The notes under the pieces were generated by a model. The model was not told the DNA's origin and made no database searches. It saw only the letters and a program-made list of their open reading frames with translations. Shown here piece after piece: positions 15,798 through 26,898 of a stretch of DNA of 64,000 nucleotides (the first letter of the stretch is position 1; each line of letters opens with the position of its first letter). Source of the DNA: Streptomyces sp. f51 (lineage in GTDB: Bacteria > Actinomycetota > Actinomycetes > Streptomycetales > Streptomycetaceae). The stretch covers positions 1-64,000 of the forward strand of contig NZ_CP149798.1 in NCBI RefSeq assembly GCF_037940415.1, in the 5' to 3' direction. The position numbers and the translations under genes were made by a program.

Positions 15798-18700
15798 GTG
15801 ACCACGACCACCCAGCAGGTGCGGACGGTCTGCTCGTACTGCGGTGTCGGGTGCGGGATGGTCCTCGACATCGGCATGGGGCCCGACGGACGGCGTACGG
15901 TCCTCAAGGCCTCCGGCGACAAGGCGCACCCCGCCAACTTCGGGCGGCTGTGCACCAAGGGTGCGACCACCGCCGACATGCTCGCCGCGCCCGGGCGGCT
16001 GGCGTCGGCCCTCGTGCGGGCCGAACGGGGAGCCGAGGCCGTGCCCGCCCCGGTGGACACCGCGATCGCGGAGACGGCCCGCCGGCTGCGGGCGGTGATC
16101 GACGAGCACGGTCCCGACGCCTTCGCGCTGTACGTGTCGGGGCAGATGAGCCTGGAGGCCCAGTATCTGGCGAACAAGCTGGCCAAGGGCTTCGTCGGGA
16201 CCAACCAGATCGAGTCGAACTCCCGGCTGTGCATGGCCAGCGCGGGCACCGGGTACAAGCTGTCGCTGGGCGCGGACGGCCCGCCCGGGTCGTACCAGGA
16301 CTTCGAGCACGCCGACGTCTTCCTCGTGATCGGCTCCAACATGGCCGACTGCCATCCCATCCTGTTCCTGCGGATGATGGACCGGGTCAAGTCGGGCGGA
16401 GCCAAGCTGATCGTCGTCGACCCGCGACGCACCGCGACCGCGGACAAGGCGGACCTGTTCCTGCCGGTCAGGTCCGGCACGGACCTGGCACTCCTCAACG
16501 GCCTGCTGCACCTGTTGCACGAGAACGGGCACACCGACCCCGATTTCATCGCCGCGCACACCGAGGGCTGGGAGGCGATGCCGGAGTTCCTGGCCGGCTA
16601 CCCGCCCGCCGCGGTCGCGGACATCACGGGCGTCCCGGAGGACGACCTGCGCGAGGCGGCCCGGCTCATCGGCGAGGCCGGGGAGTGGATGAGCTGCTGG
16701 ACCATGGGCCTCAACCAGTCGACGCACGGCACCTGGAACACGAACGCGCTGGTCAATCTTCATCTGGCGACGGGCGCGGTCTGCCGGCCAGGCAGCGGCC
16801 CCTTCTCGCTGACCGGCCAGCCCAACGCCATGGGCGGCCGGGAGATGGGCTACATGGGTCCGGGGCTGCCCGGCCAGCGGTCGGTCCTGGTCGACGAGGA
16901 CCGGGCCTTCGTGGAGGACCTGTGGGACCTGGCCCCGGGCACTTTGCGCGAGGACGGGACCGGGCAGGGCACGGTGGAGATGTTCCGCAGGATGGCCGAC
17001 GGGGACATCAAGGCCTGCTGGATCATCTGCACGAACCCGGTCGCCTCCGTCGCCAACCGCAGGACCGTAATCGAGGGCCTGGAGCGGGCCGAGTTCGTGG
17101 TCGCCCAGGACGTGTTCGCCGAGACGGAGACCAACGCGTACGCGGACGTGGTCCTGCCGGGCGCCCTGTGGACCGAGACCGAGGGCGTCCTCGTCAACAG
17201 CGAGCGCAACGTGACGCTCGCCCGGCCCGCGGTCGAGCCGCCCGGGGAGGCGATGGCGGACTGGCGGATCATCGCCGCCGTCGCCCGCGCGATGGGCTAC
17301 GAGCGGGGCTTCTCGTACGGCAGCGCGGAAGAGGTGTTCGCCGAGATCAGGCGCGCCCACAACCCGAAGACCGGCTACGACCTGCGGGGCGTCAGCTACG
17401 AACGGCTGCGGTCCACCCCGGTCCAGTGGCCCTCGGCGCGCGAGGACGGGCCCGACCGCAACCCGATCCGCTATCTGGACGAACACGGCGGGGGTCCCGT
17501 GTTCCCCACGGCCGGCGGGCGGGCGAGGTTCTTCGCCCGCCCGCACCTGCCTCCCGCCGAGATGCCGGACGACGACTACCCGTACGTCCTGAACACCGGC
17601 CGGGTGCAGCACCAGTGGCACACCCTCACCAAGACCGGCCGGGTCGCCAAGCTCAACAAGCTCAACCCCGGGCCGTTCGTGGAGGTGCACCCGGACGACG
17701 CCGCCGTGCTCGGTGTCGCCGACGGCGACTCGGTGGAGGTCGCCTCGCGGCGCGGCCGCGCGGTGCTGCCCGCGGTGGTGACCGACCGGGTGCGGCCGGG
17801 CTGCTGTTTCGCGCCCTTCCACTGGAACGACCTGTTCGGCGAGTACCTGAGTGTCAACGCGGTCACCAGCGACGCCGTCGACCCGCTGTCCTTCCAGCCG
17901 GAGTTCAAGGTGTGCGCGGTGTCGCTGACGAAGGTGGCGACCCCGGTGACCGTGACGGCGCCGCACACGGCCACGGTCGCGGCCCCGGCCACGCCGGGGC
18001 CCGGGACCGACGCGCATGCGGCCGTCGCGGTGGCCGCGCCGCCCGCGGGTCCCGCGAGCGCCTTCGGCCTCGAACCCGCCCCGCCGCCGGTCCTCGCCGA
18101 GCACGAGCGCCTGTACCTGATCGGTTTCCTCTCCGGCATCGAACCGGGCGCTTCCGGCGTACCCGTGCTGCCGCCGGGCGCGCCCTTCACTCCCGAGCAC
18201 GCCCTGTGGGTGAACGGCGTCCTCGCGGGCCTGTACTCCCGGGCCGCTCCGGGCGCACCGCCCGCGGACCCGACGCCCGCGGGACCCGTCCGGGAGGTCG
18301 TCGTCCTGTGGGCCTCGCAGACCGGCAACGCCGAGGAGTTCGCCACCGCCGCCGCCGACCGGCTCACCACCACGGGACACAGGGCCACGCTGGTCGGCAT
18401 GGACGACGCCCACCCGGGAGAGCTGCCGGCGGGCGCCGACGTCCTGCTCATCACCAGCACGTTCGGCGACGGGGACGCCCCCGACAACGGCTCCGGGTTC
18501 TGGGACGCCCTGGCCGCACCCGACACCCCCCGCCTCGACGGGCTGCGCTACGCCGTCCTCGCGTTCGGCGACTCCTCCTACGACGACTTCTGCGGGCACG
18601 GCCGCCGCCTCGACCAGCGCCTCGGTGAACTGGGCGCCGTGCGGCTCGCGCCCCGCACCGACTGCGAACCCGACTACGGGCCCTCGGCCACGGCCTGGCT

Positions 18701-19934
18701 CGACCAGGTCCTCGCCTCCCTGACCGGGAGCACGGAACCAGCGGCGTCGGAGACGGCACCCGCCCAGGGACCGCCTTCCGTGGCACCGGTGGCACCGCCC
18801 GCCGCCCCGCCGAAGAGGCCCGCCCCCGTCACCGCCCGCCTGACCGGGAACGAGCTGCTCAGTCTGCCCGGGGCGGGCAAGGAGGTACGGCGTTTCACCT
18901 TCGACACACGGGACAGCGCGACCCCGCTCGTCTACCAGGCGGGCGACGCACTCGGCGTACGTCCCGTCAACTCCCACGGACTCGTGACGGAATGGCTGGC
19001 CACCACCGGACTCGCCCCGGACGGCGCCGTGCGTCTGGACGGAAGCGGTGAGATCCCGTTCCACGACGCCCTGCACCGGCATCTGGACATCACCCGGATC
19101 ACTCCCGGACTGCTGCGCTTCGTCGCCGCCCGCACCCACGACCGGGCGCTCAAGAAGCTGCTGCGCCCCGACAACAAGGACGAACTCGCCCGCTGGTCCT
19201 GGGGACGGCAGGCGGTCGACCTCGTCGCCGAACACCCGGTCCGGGCCGACGCCCAGGAGTGGGCCGAGGTGCTCAAGCCGCTCCAGCCCCGGCTGTACTC
19301 CATATCCTCCAGCCCCCTGACCGCCCCCGGCCTCGTCTCGCTGACGGTCTCCGTCGTCCGCTACGAGAGCCCCGCCGGACGCCCGCGGCAGGGAGTCTGC
19401 TCAGCGTTCCTCGCGGACGCGGCCCTCGGCACACCGGTACCGGTCTTCGTCCAGCCCTCCCCCAGGTTCCGGCCTCCCGCCGACCCGGCCACCCCCATGG
19501 TCATGGTGGGCCCCGGCACCGGGGTGGCGCCCTTCATCGGCTTCCTGCACGAGCGGCGCGCCCTCGGCCACGGCGGGCCCAACTGGCTGTTCTTCGGCGA
19601 ACAGCACCGGGCCACCGACTTCTACTACGAGGACGAGCTGGCCGCCCTGCTCGCCGACGGCACCCTCAGCCGCCTGGACACGGCCTTCTCCCGCGACCAG
19701 CGGGCCAAGGTCTACGTCCAGGACCGGATGCGCGAGCACGGTCCCCAGCTGTGGTCCTGGCTGCGGGACGGAGCGCACTTCTACGTGTGCGGCGACGCGT
19801 CCCGCATGGCCAGGGACGTCGACCAGGCCCTGCGGGACATCGCCGTCACGCACGGCGGCCACAGCGCGGAGGGCGCCGCCGCGTACGTCAAACAGCTCAC
19901 GGCCGAGAGGCGGTACGTCCGCGACGTGTACTGA
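15798..19934 (+). CDS. nasA: Assimilatory nitrate reductase fused to a CysJ-like NADPH flavoprotein
   Basis: The 1378-residue protein starts at GTG 15798 behind ACGGAGG. N-terminal Cys12, Cys15, Cys19 and Cys52 (CSYCGVGC...CTKG) bind a 4Fe-4S cluster. The bis-MGD molybdopterin domain follows, with the likely Mo ligand Cys145 in NSRLCMAS, then the dinucleotide-binding domain up to about residue 720. From about 832 comes a flavodoxin domain ([14 protein letters not shown]). FAD-binding (RLYSISSSP, near 1164) and NADPH-binding ([14 protein letters not shown], near 1233) modules follow, ending RYVRDVY as in sulfite reductase flavoproteins. It should reduce nitrate to nitrite in the cytoplasm using NADPH without a separate reductase. 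No nitrite reductase gene lies beside it. Confidence 0.92.
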   Translation: MTTTTQQVRTVCSYCGVGCGMVLDIGMGPDGRRTVLKASGDKAHPANFGRLCTKGATTADMLAAPGRLASALVRAERGAEAVPAPVDTAIAETARRLRAVIDEHGPDAFALYVSGQMSLEAQYLANKLAKGFVGTNQIESNSRLCMASAGTGYKLSLGADGPPGSYQDFEHADVFLVIGSNMADCHPILFLRMMDRVKSGGAKLIVVDPRRTATADKADLFLPVRSGTDLALLNGLLHLLHENGHTDPDFIAAHTEGWEAMPEFLAGYPPAAVADITGVPEDDLREAARLIGEAGEWMSCWTMGLNQSTHGTWNTNALVNLHLATGAVCRPGSGPFSLTGQPNAMGGREMGYMGPGLPGQRSVLVDEDRAFVEDLWDLAPGTLREDGTGQGTVEMFRRMADGDIKACWIICTNPVASVANRRTVIEGLERAEFVVAQDVFAETETNAYADVVLPGALWTETEGVLVNSERNVTLARPAVEPPGEAMADWRIIAAVARAMGYERGFSYGSAEEVFAEIRRAHNPKTGYDLRGVSYERLRSTPVQWPSAREDGPDRNPIRYLDEHGGGPVFPTAGGRARFFARPHLPPAEMPDDDYPYVLNTGRVQHQWHTLTKTGRVAKLNKLNPGPFVEVHPDDAAVLGVADGDSVEVASRRGRAVLPAVVTDRVRPGCCFAPFHWNDLFGEYLSVNAVTSDAVDPLSFQPEFKVCAVSLTKVATPVTVTAPHTATVAAPATPGPGTDAHAAVAVAAPPAGPASAFGLEPAPPPVLAEHERLYLIGFLSGIEPGASGVPVLPPGAPFTPEHALWVNGVLAGLYSRAAPGAPPADPTPAGPVREVVVLWASQTGNAEEFATAAADRLTTTGHRATLVGMDDAHPGELPAGADVLLITSTFGDGDAPDNGSGFWDALAAPDTPRLDGLRYAVLAFGDSSYDDFCGHGRRLDQRLGELGAVRLAPRTDCEPDYGPSATAWLDQVLASLTGSTEPAASETAPAQGPPSVAPVAPPAAPPKRPAPVTARLTGNELLSLPGAGKEVRRFTFDTRDSATPLVYQAGDALGVRPVNSHGLVTEWLATTGLAPDGAVRLDGSGEIPFHDALHRHLDITRITPGLLRFVAARTHDRALKKLLRPDNKDELARWSWGRQAVDLVAEHPVRADAQEWAEVLKPLQPRLYSISSSPLTAPGLVSLTVSVVRYESPAGRPRQGVCSAFLADAALGTPVPVFVQPSPRFRPPADPATPMVMVGPGTGVAPFIGFLHERRALGHGGPNWLFFGEQHRATDFYYEDELAALLADGTLSRLDTAFSRDQRAKVYVQDRMREHGPQLWSWLRDGAHFYVCGDASRMARDVDQALRDIAVTHGGHSAEGAAAYVKQLTAERRYVRDVY

Positions 19935-19964
19935 CCTCGGCCGGGGCCCGGACGTCGCTCCCGG

Positions 19965-20459
19965 CTAGACGGGGCCTCCGCCGGGAGTGAAGCCCAGGTC
20001 GACGGGTGTCGTGGGCGGACCGACCCGCCGTACTGACTCCAGCAGTTCCGGAAGCCGGGGCGGCCACAGCGCCTCCGCCGGGGCGGACAGCTCGTGCGGC
20101 GACCACCACCGGCCCTCAAGAATGCCTTCCGCCGCCTGGAACGAGCCAAGTTCGCGACCCGGCACCCTGCGCGGCCCGTACGCGAGGAAGATGTGCTCGT
20201 ACTGCCGCACCGGAACGCCGATGCGGGTGAAGTCGTGCTCCCAGAAGCACAGCGGCGTGCCCGCGAGTTCGATGTCCGTCCAGCCGGTCTCCTCCCGCAC
20301 CTCGCGCACGGCCGCCTGGTGCGGGGTCTCCCCCGGGTCCAGTCCGCCGCCGGGCAACGCCCAGTGGACGCCGACCTCCTCGTTGTCGTACCGGAACATG
20401 AAGACGGCGCCGTCCGGGTCCAGCACCGCGACTCTGGCTGCCTGTCTGGGTATCCGCAT
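19965..20459 (-). CDS. Nudix hydrolase
   Basis: The 164-residue protein contains a complete Nudix box, GGGLDPGETPHQAAVREVREETG (about residues 37-60), with the REVREE metal-binding core. It hydrolyses a nucleoside diphosphate linked to another moiety; the substrate is not predictable. Residues after 90 (ILEGRWWSPHELSA) fit the usual Nudix C-terminal half. It converges with nasA (30-base gap) and is divergent from mutA (102-base gap), so it is probably monocistronic. Confidence 0.9.
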   Translation of the reverse strand: MRIPRQAARVAVLDPDGAVFMFRYDNEEVGVHWALPGGGLDPGETPHQAAVREVREETGWTDIELAGTPLCFWEHDFTRIGVPVRQYEHIFLAYGPRRVPGRELGSFQAAEGILEGRWWSPHELSAPAEALWPPRLPELLESVRRVGPPTTPVDLGFTPGGGPV

Positions 20460-20561
20460 CGGCTCAGCGTGGCAGAGAGATCTGGATCACCGCCACCGAG
20501 AGGTCAAGGTCACAGGCTCGGCCTCTGCTGTCGCCCTAGTGCTCTGACCTAGCATCCGAGC

Positions 20562-22373
20562 ATGACAGTCCTGCCCAACGACGGGCTCGCGCTGGCCGCC
20601 GAGTTCCCTTCCGCGACCCATGACCAGTGGCAACTCCTGGTAGAAGGCGTGCTGCGCAAATCGGGCAAGGAGGCCTCGGGCCCGGCAGCCGAGGACGCCC
20701 TGTCCACGCGGCTCGAGGACGGGCTCACCACCAGGCCCCTCTACACCGCGCGCGACACGGCCGCCGACGCCGGTTTCCCCGGCTTCGCCCCCTTCGTCCG
20801 GGGCGGCAGGCCCGAGGGCAACACGGCGGGCGGCTGGGACGTACGGCAGCGGCACACGGCGGCGGACAACGCCCTGGTCCTCGGCGACCTGGAGAACGGC
20901 GTCACCTCGCTGTGGCTCACGGTCGGCGCGGGCGGCATCCCGGTCACCTCGCTCGACGCGGTCCTGGACGGGGTGTACCTCGACCTGGCGCCCGTCGTCC
21001 TGGACGCGGGAGCCGACGTCGAAGCGGCGGCCGAGGAGTTGCTGCGGCTGTACGCGGCGCGCGGTGTCGCGGCGGATGCCGCGCGCGGCAACCTCGGCGC
21101 GGACCCGCTCGGCCACGAGGCACGCACGGGCGTGGCCACGGACCTCGACACGGTCGTCCCGCTCGCGCTGCGCTGCGCCCGCGAGTACCCGGGACTGCGG
21201 GCGCTGACCGTCGACGCGCTCCCGTACCACGAGGCCGGCGGCTCGGCCGCGCAGGAGCTGGGGGCCTCGCTGGCGACCGGTGTCGCCTATCTGCGCGAGC
21301 TGACCGAAGCGGGCCTGTCCGTCGAACAGGCCTGCGCCCAGCTGGAGTTCCGGTACGCGGCGACCGCCGACCAGTTCCTGACGATCGCCAAGCTGCGCGC
21401 GGCGCGCCGGCTGTGGGCGCGGGTCGCCGAGGTGTGCGGGGCGCCCGCCGCGGGTGCGCAGACGCAGCACGCCGTGACCTCGCCGGTGATGATGTCGCGC
21501 CGTGACCCGTGGGTGAACATGCTGCGCGCGACCATCGCGACGCTCGCGGCCGGTGTGGGCGGCGCCGACTCCGTCACCGTCCTGCCCTTCGACCACGCGC
21601 TCGGTCTGCCGGACGCGTTCGCGCGGCGCATCGCCCGCAACACCTCGACGATCCTCATCGAGGAGTCGCACCTGTCCCGGGTGATCGACCCGGCGGGCGG
21701 CTCCTGGTACGTGGAGAAGCTGACCGACGAACTCGCCCACGCGGGCTGGGAGTTCTTCCAGGGCATCGAGCGGGACGGCGGCCAGGCCGCGGTGCTGCGC
21801 TCGGGCCGGCTGGCGCGCGACCTGGCGGACACCTGGGCGGCCCGTTCGGTGAAGCTCGCCAAGCGGCGCGAACCCATCACCGGGGTCAGCGAGTTCCCGC
21901 ATCTGGCGGAGCGTCCGGTGGAGCGCGCGCCCGCTCCCGAGGCGCCGTCCGGCGGTCTGCCGCGGGTGCGCCGCGACGAGGCGTACGAGGAGCTGCGGGC
22001 CCGCTCCGACGCGCATCTCGCCGCCACCGGGGCCCGTCCCCGGATCTATCTGGCCACGATCGGACCCGCCGCCGCGCACACCGCGCGCAGCACCTTCGTG
22101 GCGAACCTGTTCCAGGCCGGCGGCATCGAGCCGGTCACGGAGGGCTCGTTCGCGGACAGCGGCGCCACCGAGGCGGTCCTGTGCTCCAGCGACGCGCTGT
22201 ACGAGGAGCAGGCCGCGAGCACGGCCGAGGCCCTCGCCGCGGCCGGGGCCCGGCACGTCTTCCTGGCTGGCCGCCCCGCGGACCACGCCGGGGTCGACTC
22301 CTACGTCTTCGCGGGCTGCGACGCCGTCGCCGTCCTCTCCGCCACCCTCGACCGCATGGGAGTGTCCTCCTGA
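20562..22373 (+). CDS. mutA: Methylmalonyl-CoA mutase small subunit
   Basis: The 603-residue protein aligns with the TIM-barrel part of methylmalonyl-CoA mutase ([78 protein letters not shown]). Its cobalamin-binding domain is degenerate: no D-x-H-x-x-G motif is present, as usual for the non-catalytic partner. It forms a heterodimer with MutB, which interconverts methylmalonyl-CoA and succinyl-CoA. The stop overlaps the mutB start (TGATG), implying coupled 1:1 translation. Confidence 0.95.
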   Translation: MTVLPNDGLALAAEFPSATHDQWQLLVEGVLRKSGKEASGPAAEDALSTRLEDGLTTRPLYTARDTAADAGFPGFAPFVRGGRPEGNTAGGWDVRQRHTAADNALVLGDLENGVTSLWLTVGAGGIPVTSLDAVLDGVYLDLAPVVLDAGADVEAAAEELLRLYAARGVAADAARGNLGADPLGHEARTGVATDLDTVVPLALRCAREYPGLRALTVDALPYHEAGGSAAQELGASLATGVAYLRELTEAGLSVEQACAQLEFRYAATADQFLTIAKLRAARRLWARVAEVCGAPAAGAQTQHAVTSPVMMSRRDPWVNMLRATIATLAAGVGGADSVTVLPFDHALGLPDAFARRIARNTSTILIEESHLSRVIDPAGGSWYVEKLTDELAHAGWEFFQGIERDGGQAAVLRSGRLARDLADTWAARSVKLAKRREPITGVSEFPHLAERPVERAPAPEAPSGGLPRVRRDEAYEELRARSDAHLAATGARPRIYLATIGPAAAHTARSTFVANLFQAGGIEPVTEGSFADSGATEAVLCSSDALYEEQAASTAEALAAAGARHVFLAGRPADHAGVDSYVFAGCDAVAVLSATLDRMGVSS

Positions 22374-24547
22374 TGGGAATCCCCGACTTCTCCGGGATCG
22401 ACCTGGGGACCCCCACCGCCGAGGGCGGCGCCGACGAGTGGAAGGCCGCCGCGGGCAAGGCCACGGGCGCCGGTGACACGTTCTGGGAGACCCCGGAGGG
22501 CATCGCGGTCAAGCCGCTGTACACCGGCCGTGACGTGGAGGGCCTGGACTTCCTGGAGACCTACCCGGGCGTGGCGCCGTACCTGCGCGGTCCGTACCCG
22601 ACGATGTACGTCAACCAGCCCTGGACGATCCGCCAGTACGCGGGCTTCTCCACGGCCGAGGAGTCCAACGCCTTCTACCGCCGCAACCTCGCCGCGGGCC
22701 AGAAGGGTCTGTCGATCGCCTTCGACCTGCCCACGCACCGCGGTTACGACAGCGACCACCCCCGGGTGACGGGCGACGTCGGCATGGCGGGCGTGGCCAT
22801 CGACTCCATCTACGACATGCGGCAGCTCTTCGACGGCATCCCGCTGGACAAGATGACCGTGTCGATGACGATGAACGGCGCGGTGCTGCCCGTCCTCGCG
22901 CTGTACATCGTGGCGGCGGAGGAGCAGGGCGTACCGCCCGAGAAGCTGGCCGGAACCATTCAGAACGACATTCTGAAGGAGTTCATGGTCCGCAACACCT
23001 ACATCTACCCGCCGAAGCCATCGATGCGGATCATCTCCGACATCTTCGCGTACACCTCGCAGCGGATGCCGCGCTACAACTCCATCTCCATCTCCGGGTA
23101 CCACATCCAGGAGGCGGGCGCGACGGCCGACCTGGAGCTGGCGTACACCCTCGCGGACGGTGTGGAGTACATCCGGGCGGGGCGCGAGGCGGGCCTGGAC
23201 GTGGACGCGTTCGCGCCGCGGCTCTCGTTCTTCTGGGCGATCGGCATGAACTTCTTCATGGAGATCGCCAAGATGCGGGCGGCGCGCCTGCTGTGGGCCA
23301 AGATGGTCCGCCAGTTCGACCCGAAGAACTCCAAGTCCCTCTCCCTGCGGACCCATTCGCAGACGTCGGGCTGGTCGCTGACCGCGCAGGACGTGTTCAA
23401 CAACGTCACGCGTACGTGTGTGGAGGCCATGGCCGCGACCCAGGGGCACACCCAGTCGCTGCACACCAACGCCCTCGACGAGGCGCTGGCCCTGCCCACC
23501 GACTTCTCCGCGAGGATCGCCCGCAACACGCAGCTGCTGATCCAGCAGGAGTCCGGCACGACCCGGGTCATCGACCCGTGGGGCGGCAGCGCGTACATCG
23601 AGAAGCTGACCTACGACCTCGCCCGGCGTGCCTGGCAGCACATCGAGGAGGTCGAGGCGGCGGGCGGCATGGCGCAGGCCATCGACGCCGGTATCCCCAA
23701 GCTGCGCATCGAGGAGGCGGCGGCCCGCACCCAGGCCCGCATCGACTCGGGGCGCCAGCCGGTCATCGGCGTCAACAAGTACCGCGTGGAGACCGACGAG
23801 CAGATCGACGTCCTCAAGGTCGACAACTCCTCCGTGCGCACGCAGCAGATCGAGAAGCTGCGCCGGCTGCGGGCCGAGCGCGACGGCCGGGCGGTCCAGG
23901 AGGCGCTGGAGGACCTGACGCGGGCGGCGGCCGGTGAGGGCAACCTGCTGGAGCTGGCGGTGCGCGCGGCCCGCGCGAAGGCCACCGTCGGCGAGATCTC
24001 CGACGCGCTGGAGAAGGTGTACGGGCGGCACGCGGGCCAGATCCGTACGATCTCCGGGGTGTACCGCAACGAGGCAGGGGAGTCCCCGTCCGTGGACCGT
24101 ACCCGCACGCTGGTGGACGCGTTCGAGGAGGCCGAGGGCCGGCGCCCGCGCATCCTGGTCGCCAAGATGGGCCAGGACGGTCACGACCGCGGCCAGAAGG
24201 TGATCGCGACGGCCTTCGCCGACCTCGGTTTCGACGTCGACGTCGGCCCGCTGTTCCAGACGCCGGGCGAGGTGGCCCGGCAGGCGGTCGAGGCGGACGT
24301 GCACATCGTGGGCGTCTCGTCGCTGGCCGCCGGACACCTCACCCTCGTACCGGCGCTGCGCGAGGAGCTGGCGGCCGAGGGGCGTGAGGACATCATGATC
24401 GTGGTCGGCGGGGTGATCCCGCCGCAGGACGTGCCGACGCTGCTGGAGATGGGCGCCGCGGCGGTCTTCCCGCCCGGGACGGTGATCCCGGACGCGGCGT
24501 ACGACCTCGTCCAGCGGCTCTCTGCCGACCTCGGGCACGACCTGTGA
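22373..24547 (+). CDS. mutB: Methylmalonyl-CoA mutase large, catalytic subunit
   Basis: ATG 22373 overlaps the mutA stop. The 724-residue protein has the full catalytic TIM barrel ([52 protein letters not shown]). The C-terminal B12 domain has the axial-ligand motif DGHDRG-x-K (His604), then SSLAAGH and GGVIPPQD. It needs adenosylcobalamin, linking it to the cobalamin-controlled cobalt uptake genes 3 kb downstream. The role is propionyl-CoA, valine and isoleucine catabolism, or methylmalonyl-CoA supply for polyketides in reverse. Confidence 0.97.
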   Translation: MGIPDFSGIDLGTPTAEGGADEWKAAAGKATGAGDTFWETPEGIAVKPLYTGRDVEGLDFLETYPGVAPYLRGPYPTMYVNQPWTIRQYAGFSTAEESNAFYRRNLAAGQKGLSIAFDLPTHRGYDSDHPRVTGDVGMAGVAIDSIYDMRQLFDGIPLDKMTVSMTMNGAVLPVLALYIVAAEEQGVPPEKLAGTIQNDILKEFMVRNTYIYPPKPSMRIISDIFAYTSQRMPRYNSISISGYHIQEAGATADLELAYTLADGVEYIRAGREAGLDVDAFAPRLSFFWAIGMNFFMEIAKMRAARLLWAKMVRQFDPKNSKSLSLRTHSQTSGWSLTAQDVFNNVTRTCVEAMAATQGHTQSLHTNALDEALALPTDFSARIARNTQLLIQQESGTTRVIDPWGGSAYIEKLTYDLARRAWQHIEEVEAAGGMAQAIDAGIPKLRIEEAAARTQARIDSGRQPVIGVNKYRVETDEQIDVLKVDNSSVRTQQIEKLRRLRAERDGRAVQEALEDLTRAAAGEGNLLELAVRAARAKATVGEISDALEKVYGRHAGQIRTISGVYRNEAGESPSVDRTRTLVDAFEEAEGRRPRILVAKMGQDGHDRGQKVIATAFADLGFDVDVGPLFQTPGEVARQAVEADVHIVGVSSLAAGHLTLVPALREELAAEGREDIMIVVGGVIPPQDVPTLLEMGAAAVFPPGTVIPDAAYDLVQRLSADLGHDL

Positions 24548-25527
24548 TCGAACTCGACACCTATGTCAAGGGTGTGCTCGACGGGAAGCGGGCGCTCGTC
24601 GCCCGCGCCATCACGCTCGTCGAGTCCACCCGGCCCCAGCACCGGGCGCTGGCACAGGAGTTGCTGACCGAGCTGCTCCCGTACAGCGGTCAGGCGCGGC
24701 GGATCGGTGTCAGCGGGGTGCCGGGTGTCGGCAAGTCGACGTTCATCGACGCGTTCGGCACGATGCTGACCTCGCTCGGACACCGGGTCGCGGTGCTCGC
24801 CGTCGACCCGTCCTCCAGCCGTACGGGCGGCTCGATCCTCGGCGACAAGACGCGGATGGAGCGGCTCGCCGTGGACCCGGCCGCGTTCATCCGGCCCTCC
24901 CCCACGGCCGGGACGCTCGGCGGGGTGGCGAAGGCGACCCGCGAGTCGATCGTGGTGATGGAGGCGGCCGGCTACGACGTGGTGCTGGTGGAGACGGTCG
25001 GCGTCGGACAGTCCGAGACCGCGGTCGCCAACATGGTCGACTCCTTCCTGCTGTTGACGCTGGCCCGTACCGGGGACCAGTTGCAGGGCATCAAGAAGGG
25101 TGTCCTGGAGCTGGCGGACGTGATCGCCGTCAACAAGGCGGACGGCCCGCACCAGCGGGACGCGCAGTCCGCCGCCCGTGAACTGGCGGGCGCGCTGCGG
25201 CTGATGCACGGCAAGGACGCCGTCTGGACGCCGCCGGTGCTCAGTTGCAGCGCCCGGGAGGCGGCAGGTCTCGACACCGTCTGGGACCGGCTTGAGCAGC
25301 ACCGGAAGCTGCTCGACTCGACCGGCGCGCTCGCCGGGAAGCGGCGCGACCAGCAGGTGGACTGGACCTGGACCATGGTCCGGGACGAGCTCCTGGGCCG
25401 TCTGCACGCCGATCGGGCGGTACGGGCCGTCGCTCCCGATCTCGAACGGCAGGTCCGCGAGGGCGGGTTGACGGCGACGCTCGCGGCGGAGCGGATTCTG
25501 AAGGTCTTCGGCGGCGAGAGCCGCTGA
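24544..25527 (+). CDS. meaB: MeaB-type G-protein chaperone of methylmalonyl-CoA mutase
   Basis: GTG 24544 overlaps the mutB stop (GTGA). The 327-residue protein has Walker [10 protein letters not shown] (residues 58-66), the family signature [19 protein letters not shown] and the G-protein base-specificity motif NKAD. MeaB loads and protects adenosylcobalamin on MutAB and ejects inactivated cofactor. The mutA-mutB-meaB arrangement with overlapping starts indicates one mRNA. An intrinsic terminator follows about 190 bases later. Confidence 0.96.
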   Translation: MIELDTYVKGVLDGKRALVARAITLVESTRPQHRALAQELLTELLPYSGQARRIGVSGVPGVGKSTFIDAFGTMLTSLGHRVAVLAVDPSSSRTGGSILGDKTRMERLAVDPAAFIRPSPTAGTLGGVAKATRESIVVMEAAGYDVVLVETVGVGQSETAVANMVDSFLLLTLARTGDQLQGIKKGVLELADVIAVNKADGPHQRDAQSAARELAGALRLMHGKDAVWTPPVLSCSAREAAGLDTVWDRLEQHRKLLDSTGALAGKRRDQQVDWTWTMVRDELLGRLHADRAVRAVAPDLERQVREGGLTATLAAERILKVFGGESR

Positions 25528-25719
25528 CTCGAACGGCGGTGGCGGGGCAGGTCGGAGCCCGGCCACCGCTCGGACCCGCGGTCGCGGGCCGGACACCGCA
25601 CCCGTGCTCCGGCCCCGCCCGCCGCGGCGCCGGGTGACCGCTCGAACGGTCCCCGAAGCGGCCGCGGCCGCCGGGCGCACCGCACCTCATGAACACGGGC
25701 CGCCCGGCCGCCGTACACA

Positions 25720-25746
25720 GGAGCACCGGAAACCTTCCGGTGCTCC
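25720..25746 (+). terminator. Intrinsic terminator of the mutAB-meaB operon
   Basis: A perfect 12-bp stem (GGAGCACCGGAA and complement) with an ACC loop is followed by CACTCTTT. It lies 193 bases past meaB, with no gene between. Confidence 0.75.
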
Positions 25747-25900
25747 CACTCTTTGGCCCTCAGGCGTCTCGCCCCCGGGCCTTCGAGCCGGACGGTCGTT
25801 GCTATCGGGCGAGGTGCAGACGGTGCCGAGAACCAGAGTGGGATCAGCACGGGCGCGGTACGTCAATACGTATGCCGCGCGTGTTCAGGACGCGTTCAGG

Positions 25901-25913
25901 TTGACCTTGTCAA
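25901..25913. promoter_or_regulatory. Inverted repeat upstream of the DUF347 gene
   Basis: TTGAC-CTT-GTCAA is a perfect inverted repeat 48 bases before the DUF347 start, in a promoter position. The regulator is unknown. Confidence 0.35.
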
Positions 25914-25961
25914 GGTTCGACAGAGATCAAATCCCCCACACACCGCAGGAGCACCCTTTTG

Positions 25962-26813
25962 ATGACGCAGTCCGTGATGAAGAAGCTGCCCGAGGTGACT
26001 CTGGCCTTCTGGATCATGAAGATCGCCGCGACGACCCTGGGTGAGACGGCGGGTGACCTGTTCGCCCAGACCCTCAAGCTCGGCTACTTCGTGACCACGA
26101 TCATCCTGTTCCTGCTGTTCGTCGTGACACTGGTCGTCCAGCTCAGGTCCCGCCGGTACAACCCGTTCTTCTACTGGACCGTGATCCTGTCGACCAGCAT
26201 GGCCGGCACCACGATGTCCGACTTCATGAACCGCGACGCCAGCGCCAAGTACCTCTCGGGCGGCGCCACTTCGCTCGGCTGGGGCCCGCAGGGGCTCGGT
26301 CTGGGCTACCCCGAGGGCGCGGCCATCCTGATCTCGCTCCTCCTGGCGATCTTCCTCGCCTGGAAACTGAGCGGGATGACCTTCCAGATCCGGGACATCG
26401 TCACCTTCCGCGGCGAGGCCCTGTTCTGGTCGGCGATCCTCGTCTCCAACACCCTCGGCACGTCGATGGGCGACTTCCTCTCCGACAGCTCCGGCCTCGG
26501 CTATCTGGGCGGGGCGCTGCTCGTCACGGGGCTGCTGGCGGTGCTCGTCGCGCTGATGAGGGTTCCGTCGGTGTCGAACGTCCTGCTGTTCTGGATCGCG
26601 TTCGTCCTCACCCGCCCGCTCGGCGCGACGGCCGGCGACTTCCTCACCAAGCCGCTCGCCAAGGGCGGACTCGACCTCGGCACCGCGGGCTCGTCGGCCG
26701 TGCTGCTCGTCGTCCTGTTCGGCCTCATGGCCTACGCGCAGGTCCAGGAGCGCCGGGGTGCCGAGCCCGGTCCGGAGGCGGAGGCGGTCCGGCAGGAGGC
26801 CGGCAGCCGGTGA
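25962..26813 (+). CDS. Four-repeat membrane protein of the DUF347/COG4705 family
   Basis: The 283-residue protein has about eight to ten membrane spans arranged as four copies of a unit containing a TT/S-G-D-F-type motif: IAATTLGETAGDLF, STSMAGTTMSDFM, SNTLGTSMGDFL and LTRPLGATAGDFL. This is the DUF347 repeat; its biochemical role is not established to my knowledge. ATG 25962 is preferred over TTG 25959 because of GCAGGA about 12 bases upstream. Regularly spaced Thr and Asp inside spans suggest ion transport, by inference. It converges with cbtA across a shared terminator. Confidence 0.8.
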   Translation: MTQSVMKKLPEVTLAFWIMKIAATTLGETAGDLFAQTLKLGYFVTTIILFLLFVVTLVVQLRSRRYNPFFYWTVILSTSMAGTTMSDFMNRDASAKYLSGGATSLGWGPQGLGLGYPEGAAILISLLLAIFLAWKLSGMTFQIRDIVTFRGEALFWSAILVSNTLGTSMGDFLSDSSGLGYLGGALLVTGLLAVLVALMRVPSVSNVLLFWIAFVLTRPLGATAGDFLTKPLAKGGLDLGTAGSSAVLLVVLFGLMAYAQVQERRGAEPGPEAEAVRQEAGSR

Positions 26814-26851
26814 GACCGGCCTCGGGCCCGTCTCCGCGGGCATGACGTGAA

Positions 26852-26881
26852 AGAGCCCCTCGGACGGTTCCGAGGGGCTCT
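26852..26881. terminator. Bidirectional terminator between the DUF347 gene and cbtA
   Basis: A perfect 13-bp stem (AGAGCCCCTCGGA and complement) with a CGGT loop is centred between two converging genes. Confidence 0.85.
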
Positions 26882-26898
26882 CTCACGTACTGGAGGAC

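Noticed and set aside
15609-19235. A 1208-codon open frame antisense to nasA
   Set aside because: High-GC shadow frame: Gly/Val/Arg/Gln-rich with no ribosome site, fully covered by a well-conserved gene on the other strand.
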